Below are positions 1 through 8,619 of a DNA stretch of 36,674 nt, in pieces; the stretch's first letter is position 1, and the number at the start of each line of letters is the position of its first letter. A model generated the notes under the pieces. That model searched no databases. It saw only the letters and a list, made by a program, of their open reading frames with translations, and was not told where the DNA came from. The stretch is taken from NCBI GenBank assembly GCA_049322715.1, contig JBMOQP010000052.1, forward strand, positions 1 to 36,674, read 5' to 3'. This DNA is from Thiofaba sp049322715. Lineage in GTDB: Bacteria > Pseudomonadota > Gammaproteobacteria > Halothiobacillales > Halothiobacillaceae. Made by a program: the position numbers and the translations under genes.

Positions 1-58
1 GGTCGAGCCGGTCGCCGATCAGCATGGCGCGGGCCTGGATGAGGGGAAGGGTGGTCAT
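1..58 (-). CDS. RMD1/DUF155-like protein, N-terminal fragment
   Basis: Only the first 19 codons of a leftward gene are in the window; the rest lies beyond base 1. The start ATG (complement of 56-58) is preceded by a GGAG ribosome-binding site seven bases upstream. The visible peptide begins MTTLPLIQARAMLIGDRLD. The core ARAMLIGDRLD resembles the opening of RMD1/DUF155 (YagE-type) proteins, which typically begin with an ARALLIGDRID-like stretch. With so few residues the assignment is a pattern match, not a firm call. Confidence 0.45.
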   Translation of the reverse strand, partial: MTTLPLIQARAMLIGDRLD

Positions 59-159
59 GCCATGCTCCGGGGTGCCTGGGACTCTCCATCGATATTATCG
101 ACAAGAACGCTTCCGCGCCGAGCCGGGCAGGCCCGGAGGGGCCGAGGCGGGGGGATCCT
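59..159. other. Upstream region of the leftward edge gene
   Basis: This short non-coding stretch precedes the leftward start at 58 and ends where the mosaic hairpin repeat begins. It contains an AT-rich, nearly palindromic patch around 89-101 (ATCGATATTATCG). Because the surroundings are very GC-rich, this could be the -10 region of the leftward promoter, but no convincing -35 box was found. Confidence 0.25.
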
Positions 160-703
160 GTCAGGGAGCCGCTGAAAAATTCAGCGGCTCCTGCCTGGGG
201 CATGGAAGCCCCGGTTCGTCCTAGCCTAACGCGCAGCTGGCGTGAGCCCGCACCCTTCCGGCATCCCTGCCGGAAGCCCGCTTAACGCGAAGCTGGCGCA
301 AGCCCGCGGGAGAGGCGCTCGGTTCAAACAAGGGCGTAAGCCCTTGATTTTCGGAGACCTTCGCGGCTGGACACATCTCTGTGTCCAGCCCTTCGGGGAA
401 CGCAAGGCGTTCCATCGTTGCTCCCGGCAACGATGGTGACATGTGCCGCGACGCTCTCTAAGCCTGCGTCCGAAGGACCTTGCGGCATGGAAGCATCTCG
501 AGGGCCGTACCCCGCAGGGGCTTCAACAACGGCGTATGGAACGCCGTTGGGTCGCCGCAAGGCGGCACCCGAAGGGCGGAATCCATGGATGGATTCCGCC
601 GCCATGGACGGCGGAAGGGTCCAAGAGGAGGGATCAACAAGGGCTTGAGAGGAGGGACCAAGCGAGCTGAAAAAATCCATGGATGGATTTTTTCAGCCCT
701 TCC
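160..703. repeat. Mosaic hairpin repeat, copy L
   Basis: This non-coding element of about 545 bp fills the gap before the stop codon of the next gene. It opens with a 12-bp hairpin (165-176/180-191, loop AAA) and closes with a 14-bp hairpin (666-679/684-697, loop TGGA) carrying A6/T6 tracts. Internal hairpins include GGGGC/GCCCC (197-212), CAAGGGC-GTAA-GCCCTTG (329-346), GTCC-GAA-GGAC (468-478), an ATGGA-loop hairpin (528-548) and an 11-bp TGGA-loop hairpin (575-600). A block CTTGAGAGGAGGGACCA lies at 644-660. The same order of blocks occurs at 29011-29236 and, inverted, at 36229-36564. Short ORFs here have no ribosome-binding sites and follow the hairpins, so I regard the region as non-coding. 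Confidence 0.85.
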
Positions 704-1285
704 TCAGGGCGCCGTGGGAGGGGCGATGGGCTTGTCCTTCGCCGCGCCGCCTTCCATGCCCATGGCGTGCAGGATGGTTTCCACCGAAGCGAAGAACTTG
801 CGGTAGAACTCGCGTTCGGTGATGGTCTCGTCGGTGGTCTTGACCATCGAATCGGCGCTCTGGCCGATCGGCAGCGAGACCGAGCCGATTACGCTGACGC
901 CGATGCTGGCGGGCGTCGCCGATTTCTTCAGTTCGTAATTGCTGCGCAGGCCGTTGGCGTACAGCGTGCTGCCGCCACCGGTGTCCGGCAGGCAGACCAC
1001 GGTCATCTCGATCACCGTGCTGCGGTCGCCGTCGCTGCGGTAGGCCTTGCGGCCCTTGATCTTGTCGGCGCCGACCTGGTCGGTGAGGTAACCGTCGCCG
1101 AGCAGGGCGCGGTTGGCGGCGGCGCAGGCAGTCTCGGCCTCGACGCCGAACTGCTTCTGGAAGGGGCTCTCGGCCGGGGACGCGTCCTTGGCAACAGACC
1201 GGCTGTTGCCGCAGGCCGAAAGCGCCAGCAGGGCGGTGAGCAGCAGGCCGACGGCCAGTGCGCGTTGGGCAGGCGTGCGGTTCAT
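704..1285 (-). CDS. Envelope lipoprotein, DUF2242-like
   Basis: This predicted outer-membrane or periplasmic lipoprotein has 193 residues. It begins MNRTPAQRALAVGLLLTALL, a signal peptide ending in the lipobox LSAC, so the cysteine about 24 residues in would be lipidated. I chose the ATG at 1285 because it puts the signal peptide at the N-terminus; longer in-frame starts add an implausible leader and none has a clear ribosome-binding site. The mature part includes an AETACAAANRALLGDGYL segment and a GRKAYR segment that recall DUF2242 proteins of unknown function; this family link is from memory and moderate. It lies downstream of ettA but is separated from it by a strong terminator. Its stop codon touches the hairpin end of repeat copy L, which probably ends its transcript. 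Confidence 0.65.
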   Translation of the reverse strand: MNRTPAQRALAVGLLLTALLALSACGNSRSVAKDASPAESPFQKQFGVEAETACAAANRALLGDGYLTDQVGADKIKGRKAYRSDGDRSTVIEMTVVCLPDTGGGSTLYANGLRSNYELKKSATPASIGVSVIGSVSLPIGQSADSMVKTTDETITEREFYRKFFASVETILHAMGMEGGAAKDKPIAPPTAP

Positions 1286-1383
1286 GGAAGAGTAGAGTGC
1301 ATGAATTGGCATTTGTTCACATGATACTACGCGGGCAGCGGGGATCGCCCTGCGCCCGTCCCCCGGCTGGCGGGGGCACAAAG

Positions 1384-1409
1384 AAAAAAGCCCCTCCTAA
1401 GAGGGGCTT
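1384..1409 (-). terminator. Rho-independent terminator of ettA
   Basis: On the minus strand AAGCCCCTC pairs with GAGGGGCTT around a four-base loop (1388-1396 with 1401-1409). It is followed by a run of six T and then CTTT. It lies 11 bases past the ettA stop codon and is a textbook intrinsic terminator. Confidence 0.9.
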
Positions 1410-1420
1410 GGGCACGGGCC

Positions 1421-3088
<1,668 letters not shown>

Positions 3089-3092
3089 GCGG

Positions 3093-4973
3093 ATGCTTGG
3101 TGTGAGGAAAACGGGTGCGCCGGATTATGCGGAAAAGGTGGAGCGGCTTCCAGCGAGGCCGGGCCGCTTTTCTGTTTTTTTCGTCATTCTTTTGACGTTC
3201 CAGGCCGGCCTGGGTTCCGTGCCGGCCCGGGCCGACGACGCCGGGGTGTCGTCCACGACGGCGGAGCCGGCACTTCCGCCCGCCACCCTGGCCGAGCCCG
3301 GCCGGGCCCTGCCGCCGCCGGAGGTGCGCGTGCTCATCGACATCTCGGGGAGCATGAAACGCACCGATCCGCGCAACCTGCGTGCTCCGGCCCTGCGGCT
3401 GCTGGTCGGCCTGCTGCCGCAGGAGGCTCGGGGCGGACTGTGGTTCTTCGGCGAGGATGCGCGCGAGGTGCTCGAGCCCCTGCCGGTGACGGAAGCCTGG
3501 CGCAAGTCCGCCCTCGCCGCCGCGGGCAGGATCACCTCGGAGGCCCCGTTCACGAACATCGGCGCGGCGCTGGAGGCGGCGATGGCCGGCTGGGAGCCTG
3601 CACCGGCATCGATGGTACGCCGCCACGTCATCCTGCTGACCGATGGCATGGTCGACATCGGCAAGGAGGAGGGCGTCAACCCGAAGGCGCGCCAGGCCAT
3701 CCTCGATACGCTGCTCCCGCGCGCACAGCTGCTCGGCGCGCGGCTGCACACCATTGCCCTCTCCGGCGAGGCGGACCACGATCTGTTGCAGGCTCTGGCG
3801 CGCGGCACGGACGGTGTCTACGAGCGCACCGACGATGCGGCCCAGCTGCAGCGGATCTTCCTGCGTCTGTTCGAGAAGAGCGCGCCGCGCGATGCCCTGC
3901 CGATCAAGGGCAATGCCTTCAGCGTCGATGCCACGGTGTCCCAGCTGACCTTGCTGGTGTTCCGCCTGCCGGACGCGGCGCCCACCCGCATCGTCATGCC
4001 GGGCGGTCGGGCGGTGGACGAGGCCGGAGCGGCCGGGGTGCCCGGCTGGCGCTGGTCGCGGGAGGAGGGGCACGACCTCGTCACCATCGACCGACCGCCA
4101 CCCGGCACCTGGCGTATCGAGGCCGCCACCGACCCCGACAACCGCGCGCTGATCCTCTCCGACCTGCGCCTGAACAGCCTGCCGTTGCCCAACACCCTGT
4201 ACCTGGGCGAGCAGCTGGACTGGGCCGCGTGGTTCACCGAGAAGGGCGAACTGCTCAAGGACGAGCGCTTCCACAACCAGGTCTCGCTCAAGTTTGCGAG
4301 CGGCCCCGCGGGCGAGGCGCCGCAGGAGCGGTTCATCTCTGACCAAGGGCGGGGTGGGGATTTCGTCGCCGCCGACGGGATCCTCAACCAGCGTCTGGGC
4401 GACGGCCTGCGACCGGGGCCGCAGCTGCTCGTCCTGGAGGCCAGCTCCAAGACCTTCACACGTCTGGTCCGTCACGATTTTGACGTCGATGCTGCCGAGT
4501 TGATGCAGGTCGGCTTCGAGGCCATCGGAGCAGGGGGGGAGCGTCACTACCGCGTCACGGCCCGGCTGGATGCCGGGCGGGTGCGCGTCAGCGAGGCTGC
4601 CGTCAGCGGCGTGCTCGACTGCCCGCCGGGAGGATCGCTGCCGGTGGGGCTGGTCCTCGAGGGGGATGCGTTCGTCCTCGACCTTTCGCCAGAGCAGTCG
4701 GGCAAGGCCTGCAGCCTCAAGCTACGGTTGGACGGTCGTCTGGCCAACGGCCGCCCGATCTCGTGGCCCGCCCCGGCCCGCCCCCTGCCACCCCTGCCGT
4801 CGACCGAGGCGGAGCCCGCGACCGGGCCGGCCCCCGGCTGGCCGGTCATCGCCGGGATCGTGGGAGGGGGCAACCTCGCCGTCGGCTTCATGGCATGGGG
4901 CTTGCTGTCGTTTATTCGCCGTCGAAAGCAGCAGCAGGTCGCTGAAGTGCTGAAAGGGTTTGCAACATCATGA
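3093..4973 (+). CDS. Membrane-anchored periplasmic VWA domain protein
   Basis: This 626-residue protein has an N-terminal signal segment (about residues 26-46, ending PARA) and a von Willebrand factor A domain. The complete metal-ion site is visible: DISGS at 83-87, a threonine in the PFTNIG segment and the aspartate of HVILLTDG. A long beta-rich region follows, then one membrane helix (about 583-607) and a short basic cytoplasmic tail starting RRRKQQQ. The VWA domain should therefore face the periplasm and bind a protein ligand through a divalent metal. The start is uncertain: ATG 3093 avoids the ettA start, while GTG 3102 and GTG 3138 would give shorter leaders; none has a good ribosome-binding site. 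Its stop overlaps the next start by four bases (ATGA), so the two are translationally coupled. It may belong to the TIGR03503-type VWA proteins, but I cannot confirm that. Confidence 0.85.
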   Translation: MLGVRKTGAPDYAEKVERLPARPGRFSVFFVILLTFQAGLGSVPARADDAGVSSTTAEPALPPATLAEPGRALPPPEVRVLIDISGSMKRTDPRNLRAPALRLLVGLLPQEARGGLWFFGEDAREVLEPLPVTEAWRKSALAAAGRITSEAPFTNIGAALEAAMAGWEPAPASMVRRHVILLTDGMVDIGKEEGVNPKARQAILDTLLPRAQLLGARLHTIALSGEADHDLLQALARGTDGVYERTDDAAQLQRIFLRLFEKSAPRDALPIKGNAFSVDATVSQLTLLVFRLPDAAPTRIVMPGGRAVDEAGAAGVPGWRWSREEGHDLVTIDRPPPGTWRIEAATDPDNRALILSDLRLNSLPLPNTLYLGEQLDWAAWFTEKGELLKDERFHNQVSLKFASGPAGEAPQERFISDQGRGGDFVAADGILNQRLGDGLRPGPQLLVLEASSKTFTRLVRHDFDVDAAELMQVGFEAIGAGGERHYRVTARLDAGRVRVSEAAVSGVLDCPPGGSLPVGLVLEGDAFVLDLSPEQSGKACSLKLRLDGRLANGRPISWPAPARPLPPLPSTEAEPATGPAPGWPVIAGIVGGGNLAVGFMAWGLLSFIRRRKQQQVAEVLKGFATS

Positions 4974-6118
4974 GCGCAGAAATTCAGACCAGTCTCTTCA
5001 TCATCACGGCCGAGATCGCCGTGGTGACCACGGTGGCCGCGCTGCTGGCCGCGGGCACGGCCTGGGTGAGAGGGCGGGCACGCATGAAGGCCGCCCAGGC
5101 CCTGCGCGATGCCGCCGGACGGCTGCCGGGGGAGGGCGAGCCTGTCCAGCAGGAACGCGCCCTCTTGGGCGAATTCGCCCGTGCCTACCTGACACGGGAT
5201 GCGGATGTGCTGGCCGGCCTGCCTGCCCGGCTGCTCGCCCTGCGCCAGCTGTACGCGGAGGCGCCGGGCGGCGCGGTGGCCGCCGATGCCTCCGCGGCGC
5301 AGGCGCTGCAAGTCGAGAATGCCACCCTGAGGGCCCAGGCCGAGGCGCTCGAGCAGCAGCGTGCGGCGGTCTCCCAGCAGCTCGAGACGGCGCTTGGGAC
5401 CATCAATGCCCTGGTGCAGGAGTACGGCCGGGGGCGGGGGCAGGAAGTTGCTCCGACCGCCGAATCGCTGCTGCAGGCCCTGTCGAAGGCGGGGGCCGCT
5501 GGCATCGCGGCGGTCCCCGCGTTCGCCGACGCTGGGGAGAATGAGCATGATCTCGATGTGGGTGACATGGGCGGCGAGCTGCAGCCGGACATCGAGGTTA
5601 AGGCAGGGGCGCTGGCAGTAGGGGAGGCGTCACCGGCGGAGGCGATGATGGACCTGGCCATCGAGGATCAGGCGGTGGTCGGCGATCAGGAAGAGCCGCC
5701 TGCCCCCGGCGAGCCGGAGGCGGCTCCCGTGGTGTCCGCCCCCGTCTCTTCGGTCGATATCGATGCCCTGCTGGAGGATGTCCTGGGTGCCAGTGCCGTG
5801 GAGCCGAAGTCCGAGGCAGCTTCCGGGGAGGAGGCTGCCGGAGACGTTGCAGTCACGCCGCCGCAAGCGGAGGGGCTCGACGATCAGGGGCTGGATCTGT
5901 CGGTGCCCGTGGAGCCGCCGCCCGCACATGGTCCGGAAAGGGCGCATGACGCGTCTGCCCCGTCCCCGGGTGAAGCAGGGAAGGATGAGCTCGATGAGCT
6001 GGATATCGATGCCCTGCTCGACGCCGAGCTTGGGCGTCAGGCCCGGCTGCTGACTCCGCCCTCCGGGGCGGAGGAGGACCTTGATCTGGCCCGCACGGAT
6101 GCCAGGGGGGGAAAGTAA
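4970..6118 (+). CDS. Membrane coiled-coil protein with two FliM-like DIDALL peptides
   Basis: This 382-residue protein has one N-terminal membrane helix (about 9-32) followed by basic residues, which places the rest in the cytoplasm. Residues 105-152 form a predicted coiled coil. From about 185 onward it is an acidic, proline-rich, probably disordered tail. Two short conserved islands stand out in that tail: SVDIDALLEDVLG (DIDALL at 263-268) and LDIDALLDAELG (DIDALL at 345-350). DIDALL closely resembles the EIDALL peptide at the FliM N-terminus that binds phosphorylated CheY. It is coupled by a four-base overlap to the VWA gene, and the next gene encodes a CheA-derived Hpt protein. I infer a membrane scaffold that recruits a CheY-like receiver. 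I recognise no named family. Confidence 0.85.
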   Translation: MSAEIQTSLFIITAEIAVVTTVAALLAAGTAWVRGRARMKAAQALRDAAGRLPGEGEPVQQERALLGEFARAYLTRDADVLAGLPARLLALRQLYAEAPGGAVAADASAAQALQVENATLRAQAEALEQQRAAVSQQLETALGTINALVQEYGRGRGQEVAPTAESLLQALSKAGAAGIAAVPAFADAGENEHDLDVGDMGGELQPDIEVKAGALAVGEASPAEAMMDLAIEDQAVVGDQEEPPAPGEPEAAPVVSAPVSSVDIDALLEDVLGASAVEPKSEAASGEEAAGDVAVTPPQAEGLDDQGLDLSVPVEPPPAHGPERAHDASAPSPGEAGKDELDELDIDALLDAELGRQARLLTPPSGAEEDLDLARTDARGGK

Positions 6119-6229
6119 ATGCGCCCGCATGCGGTCTGCACCCAGGGGCTGCTGCGCGGGCTGTCGTCCGGGGACGGCCGGCCCGCGAGATTTCAACCGT
6201 CAGCGACGGGGGACATGACATGGATCTGA
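6119..6229 (+). CDS. Possible 36-residue leader or coupling ORF
   Basis: This ORF starts with an ATG directly after the TAA of the membrane coiled-coil gene and has a GGGGGGAAAG ribosome-binding sequence just upstream. It reads MRPHAVCTQGLLRGLSSGDG and onward, and its stop lies ten bases inside the next gene. Such an overlap could couple translation across the 101-base gap. I have no homologue, and it may simply be chance in GC-rich DNA. Confidence 0.2.
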   Translation: MRPHAVCTQGLLRGLSSGDGRPARFQPSATGDMTWI

Positions 6230-7905
6230 GCCAATTTCTGACCCCATTCTTCGACGAATGCTTCGAGCGGCTCCAGCAGATGGAGATCGACCTGCGCGAG
6301 CTGGAGGCCGGGTCGCCCTCCGCCAACCGGGGGGAGCGCATCGAAAGCCTCTTTCGCGGAGCCCACTCGATCAAGGGCGGGGCGGGAACCTTCGGCCTCG
6401 GCCAGGTCGCCAATCACGCCCGTCAGCTCGAGGACCTGCTGGGCGCCATGGCGTCTGGCGAGCAGGAGCTGGCGCCCGACGTCGTGCAGGTCCTGCGCGA
6501 GGCGGTCGGTGCCTTGCGCGACCTGCTGGTGGCCGAGCAGGATGGCTCCGCGGTCGATCAGGATGCGGTCGGGCGCACGTTCGCCCGGATCGCCCGGCTG
6601 CTGGAGGGGGACGAGGTGGCCGGTGGTCGGTCGCCAGTGGTCGACGATGGCTCTTCCGAAGCGGGCCATGCGGAGGCGTCAGGGGTGACCGATCCGCTCC
6701 CTCCGTCCGCCGCTCACCGGTCACTGGCCACGCCGGGGTGGCATATCCGCTTCCGTCCGGCGGGGGATCTGGCCGCCCAGGGTGGCGAACCGCTGCGCAT
6801 CCTGCGCGAGCTGGCGCGGCTTGGCCGTCTGCAGCTGGGGGCGCTGGATGAGGGAGGAGCGCAGGAACCGCCTTCCCCGGGCTGGGCCATCGACCTGCTG
6901 GCCGACGTGCCGCGCGAGCGGGTGGAGGATGTCTTCGCCTGGGTGATGGATCAGGCGGAGGTGGCGATCGAGCCGATCTCGCCGGTTGCGGAGGGCGGCT
7001 CGGCCCCCGTCACCCCGCAGCTCACTCCCGAGGTCGCCGTTGGCCGGGGCGAGCGGGACATGCCCGAAGGGGGTCCCGTCCCTGGCGCGCTGGAGGATGG
7101 CCGGGGGATGGCGGCAGGCCTCGACAGGCTCGTCCAGGAGCTGGCGGGGCCCCTGCGCGAGGCGGCGGAAAGCGTGCAGTCCTTTACCTCCGAGGTGCGG
7201 GCGGGGCTTGCGCGGCATGCGGAAGGCCAGGCTGGAACCCTTGCCGGTCTAACCGCCGACTTGACCGGGCTTGGCGTCGCGGTCGCCCGGCAGGCGGCCG
7301 AATTGGCCTCGGTGGGGGATGCGGCGGGGGAGGCCTGCCAGCGTCTGGAAACGGGAAATGTGGCCGTGGGGGAGGCTGTCCGCCGGACCGACCTGATGCG
7401 GCAGGACGTCCTGGCGATCGGTCAGGTCCTGGGAGGGCTGGAAGACGCCGCCTTGCAGGTCGGCTTGCTGCGGGTGCATGTCGCTGTCGAGGTGGCCCGC
7501 CTCGGTGAGGCTCAGGGGCAGGCGCTGGCCGGCATCGCCCGCGAGCTGCGTGCACTGGCCGAACGGAGCTCGTCCCAGTTGGCGGAGGGCAGGGCGATCA
7601 TCAGGACCCTGCAGGCGCGGCTGGACGACGAGGGGCGGCTCCTGCTCCAGGCAGGCACCCTGTTCGACGAGCTGGTCGGCGAGGTGAGGCTGATGCGCGA
7701 GGACATTGCCCGGCTGGCAGGCGCGGCGGAAACCCAGGCCAACCATGCCGAGGCGGCGGTCATGGGGATGGCGGGGCTGGAAGGGGAGGGGCGGCAGCAG
7801 GCCGCCTGGCTGGACGCGGCCGCCGGGACAGCCCGCAGGGTCGAGGCCCAGGCCGAGGGTCTGCGCCGCATCGTGCAGGGCCTGGTGGGCACGGCGGAGG
7901 GCTGA
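6220..7905 (+). CDS. Hpt (CheA P1)-P2-like protein fused to a degenerate chemoreceptor hairpin
   Basis: This 561-residue soluble protein looks like the front half of a CheA kinase joined to a chemoreceptor-like tail. Residues 5-130 are an Hpt/P1 domain with the phospho-accepting His49 in AHSIKGGAGTFGL. Residues 173-253 (WHIRFRP, EPLRILRELARLG, PRERVEDVFAWV) match the domain after P1 in many CheA proteins, a receiver-docking module. No dimerisation, ATPase or CheW domain follows. Residues 300-555 are a long alpha-helical hairpin whose tip (413-450) aligns with receptor tips: LLRVHVAVEVARLGEAQGQ against LLALNAAIEAARAGEQGRG, then ELRALAERSS. It has no membrane helix. It cannot autophosphorylate, so it must receive phosphate from another kinase. 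ATG 6220 has a GGGGGA ribosome-binding site. It is the last gene of the three-gene operon. Confidence 0.88.
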   Translation: MDLSQFLTPFFDECFERLQQMEIDLRELEAGSPSANRGERIESLFRGAHSIKGGAGTFGLGQVANHARQLEDLLGAMASGEQELAPDVVQVLREAVGALRDLLVAEQDGSAVDQDAVGRTFARIARLLEGDEVAGGRSPVVDDGSSEAGHAEASGVTDPLPPSAAHRSLATPGWHIRFRPAGDLAAQGGEPLRILRELARLGRLQLGALDEGGAQEPPSPGWAIDLLADVPRERVEDVFAWVMDQAEVAIEPISPVAEGGSAPVTPQLTPEVAVGRGERDMPEGGPVPGALEDGRGMAAGLDRLVQELAGPLREAAESVQSFTSEVRAGLARHAEGQAGTLAGLTADLTGLGVAVARQAAELASVGDAAGEACQRLETGNVAVGEAVRRTDLMRQDVLAIGQVLGGLEDAALQVGLLRVHVAVEVARLGEAQGQALAGIARELRALAERSSSQLAEGRAIIRTLQARLDDEGRLLLQAGTLFDELVGEVRLMREDIARLAGAAETQANHAEAAVMGMAGLEGEGRQQAAWLDAAAGTARRVEAQAEGLRRIVQGLVGTAEG

Positions 7906-7943
7906 CCCCGCCATGCCCTGGCTGGATGCCGCCCCCTGGTAAA

Positions 7944-7976
7944 CGCTGAATTGTTCAGCGCTTCTCTTATTTTTTG
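7944..7976 (+). terminator. Terminator between the Hpt-receptor gene and the cNMP-binding gene
   Basis: CGCTGAA (7944-7950) pairs with TTCAGCG (7954-7960) around TTG, followed by the T-rich run CTTCTCTTATTTTTT. It lies about 40 bases after the rightward stop and runs into the 3' end of the convergent gene. The stem sequence is the same as in the end hairpins of the mosaic repeats. Confidence 0.75.
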
Positions 7977-8461
7977 CCGGTGCCGAACAGGTAGAGGTTG
8001 AGGTTGGACACGTCCTCGCTCGCGCGCCGGAACAGGTGGTCCAGGCTGATGATGGCGTACTCGAGCAGGTTCACCGCGATGTAGGGGTGCTCGATGCGCA
8101 GGCGCTTGTACATCGGACGGGTCAGCTTGAGCAGGCGGTCGCGCGGGGTGGCGGCCTTGAGGCGCACCTGGCGCGGCTTGCGGTCGAAGAAGCTCATCTC
8201 GCCCATCAGCTCGCCGGTGTGGATGCGCCCCACCTCGATCTCGCTGGCCGGGCTGCCGGTGACCAGCGAGACCTCGCCCTCGACCACGAAATAGAGTGCT
8301 TCGCCCACCTCGCCGATGTCGGCAATGATCTCGCCCTGCTTCACCTCGATCAGTTCGCAATACTCGAGGAAGGTGGCGTATTCGCTGCCCTTCATCGTCT
8401 CGCTGGGCCATTGTTCGCGCAGCAGCTTGACCAGTTCGACGGATTCTTCGGCGGAGATCAT
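7967..8461 (-). CDS. Stand-alone cyclic-nucleotide-binding domain protein
   Basis: This 164-residue cytoplasmic protein is a single cNMP-binding (Crp-like) beta-roll with no DNA-binding helix-turn-helix. The fold is visible in IEVKQGEIIADIGEVGEALY (hinge and first strands), FVVEGEVSLV, and the phosphate-binding cassette region GELMGEMSFFDRKPRQVRLKA shortened here to GELMGEMSF and PRQVR. The cassette keeps the glutamate and an arginine, so cAMP or cGMP binding is plausible, though an effector partner is needed. It converges on the Hpt-receptor gene. It could act as a regulatory subunit for another protein. Together with the CpdA-like enzyme near 34.5 kb it hints at cyclic-nucleotide signalling. 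The start ATG at 8461 is chosen as the longest sensible frame. Confidence 0.85.
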   Translation of the reverse strand: MISAEESVELVKLLREQWPSETMKGSEYATFLEYCELIEVKQGEIIADIGEVGEALYFVVEGEVSLVTGSPASEIEVGRIHTGELMGEMSFFDRKPRQVRLKAATPRDRLLKLTRPMYKRLRIEHPYIAVNLLEYAIISLDHLFRRASEDVSNLNLYLFGTGKK

Positions 8462-8487
8462 GGGATGTTCCTTGGGATTCGGGATTG

Positions 8488-8561
8488 GATGCCACTAGTT
8501 TAATGGCATCAAGGACCGGATGTTCATAAGGGCGTTCGATTGATATTAAAAGATCCTTGAT
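8488..8561. promoter_or_regulatory. Inverted repeats in the divergent promoter region
   Basis: The 158-bp gap between two divergent genes has two inverted repeats. GATGCCA (8488-8494) pairs with TGGCATC (8504-8510) with a nine-base spacer, an operator-like layout. ATCAAGGA (8508-8515) pairs with TCCTTGAT (8554-8561) at longer range. The region is AT-rich compared with its surroundings, as expected for promoters. No known regulator site was recognised. Confidence 0.35.
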
Positions 8562-8619
8562 TGTCCCTCGCGCCACCGCCGGGCCATGCTGAAAAGCTGT
8601 ATCCACCGGAGAGCCATCC

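Noticed and set aside
418..680. Several short ORFs within mosaic repeat copy L
   Set aside because: All lie over hairpins, lack ribosome-binding sites, and occur on both strands, as expected from palindromic non-coding DNA.
160..703. Insertion sequence remnant
   Set aside because: No transposase fragment or simple terminal inverted repeat pair with target duplication was visible; the two ends are different hairpins.
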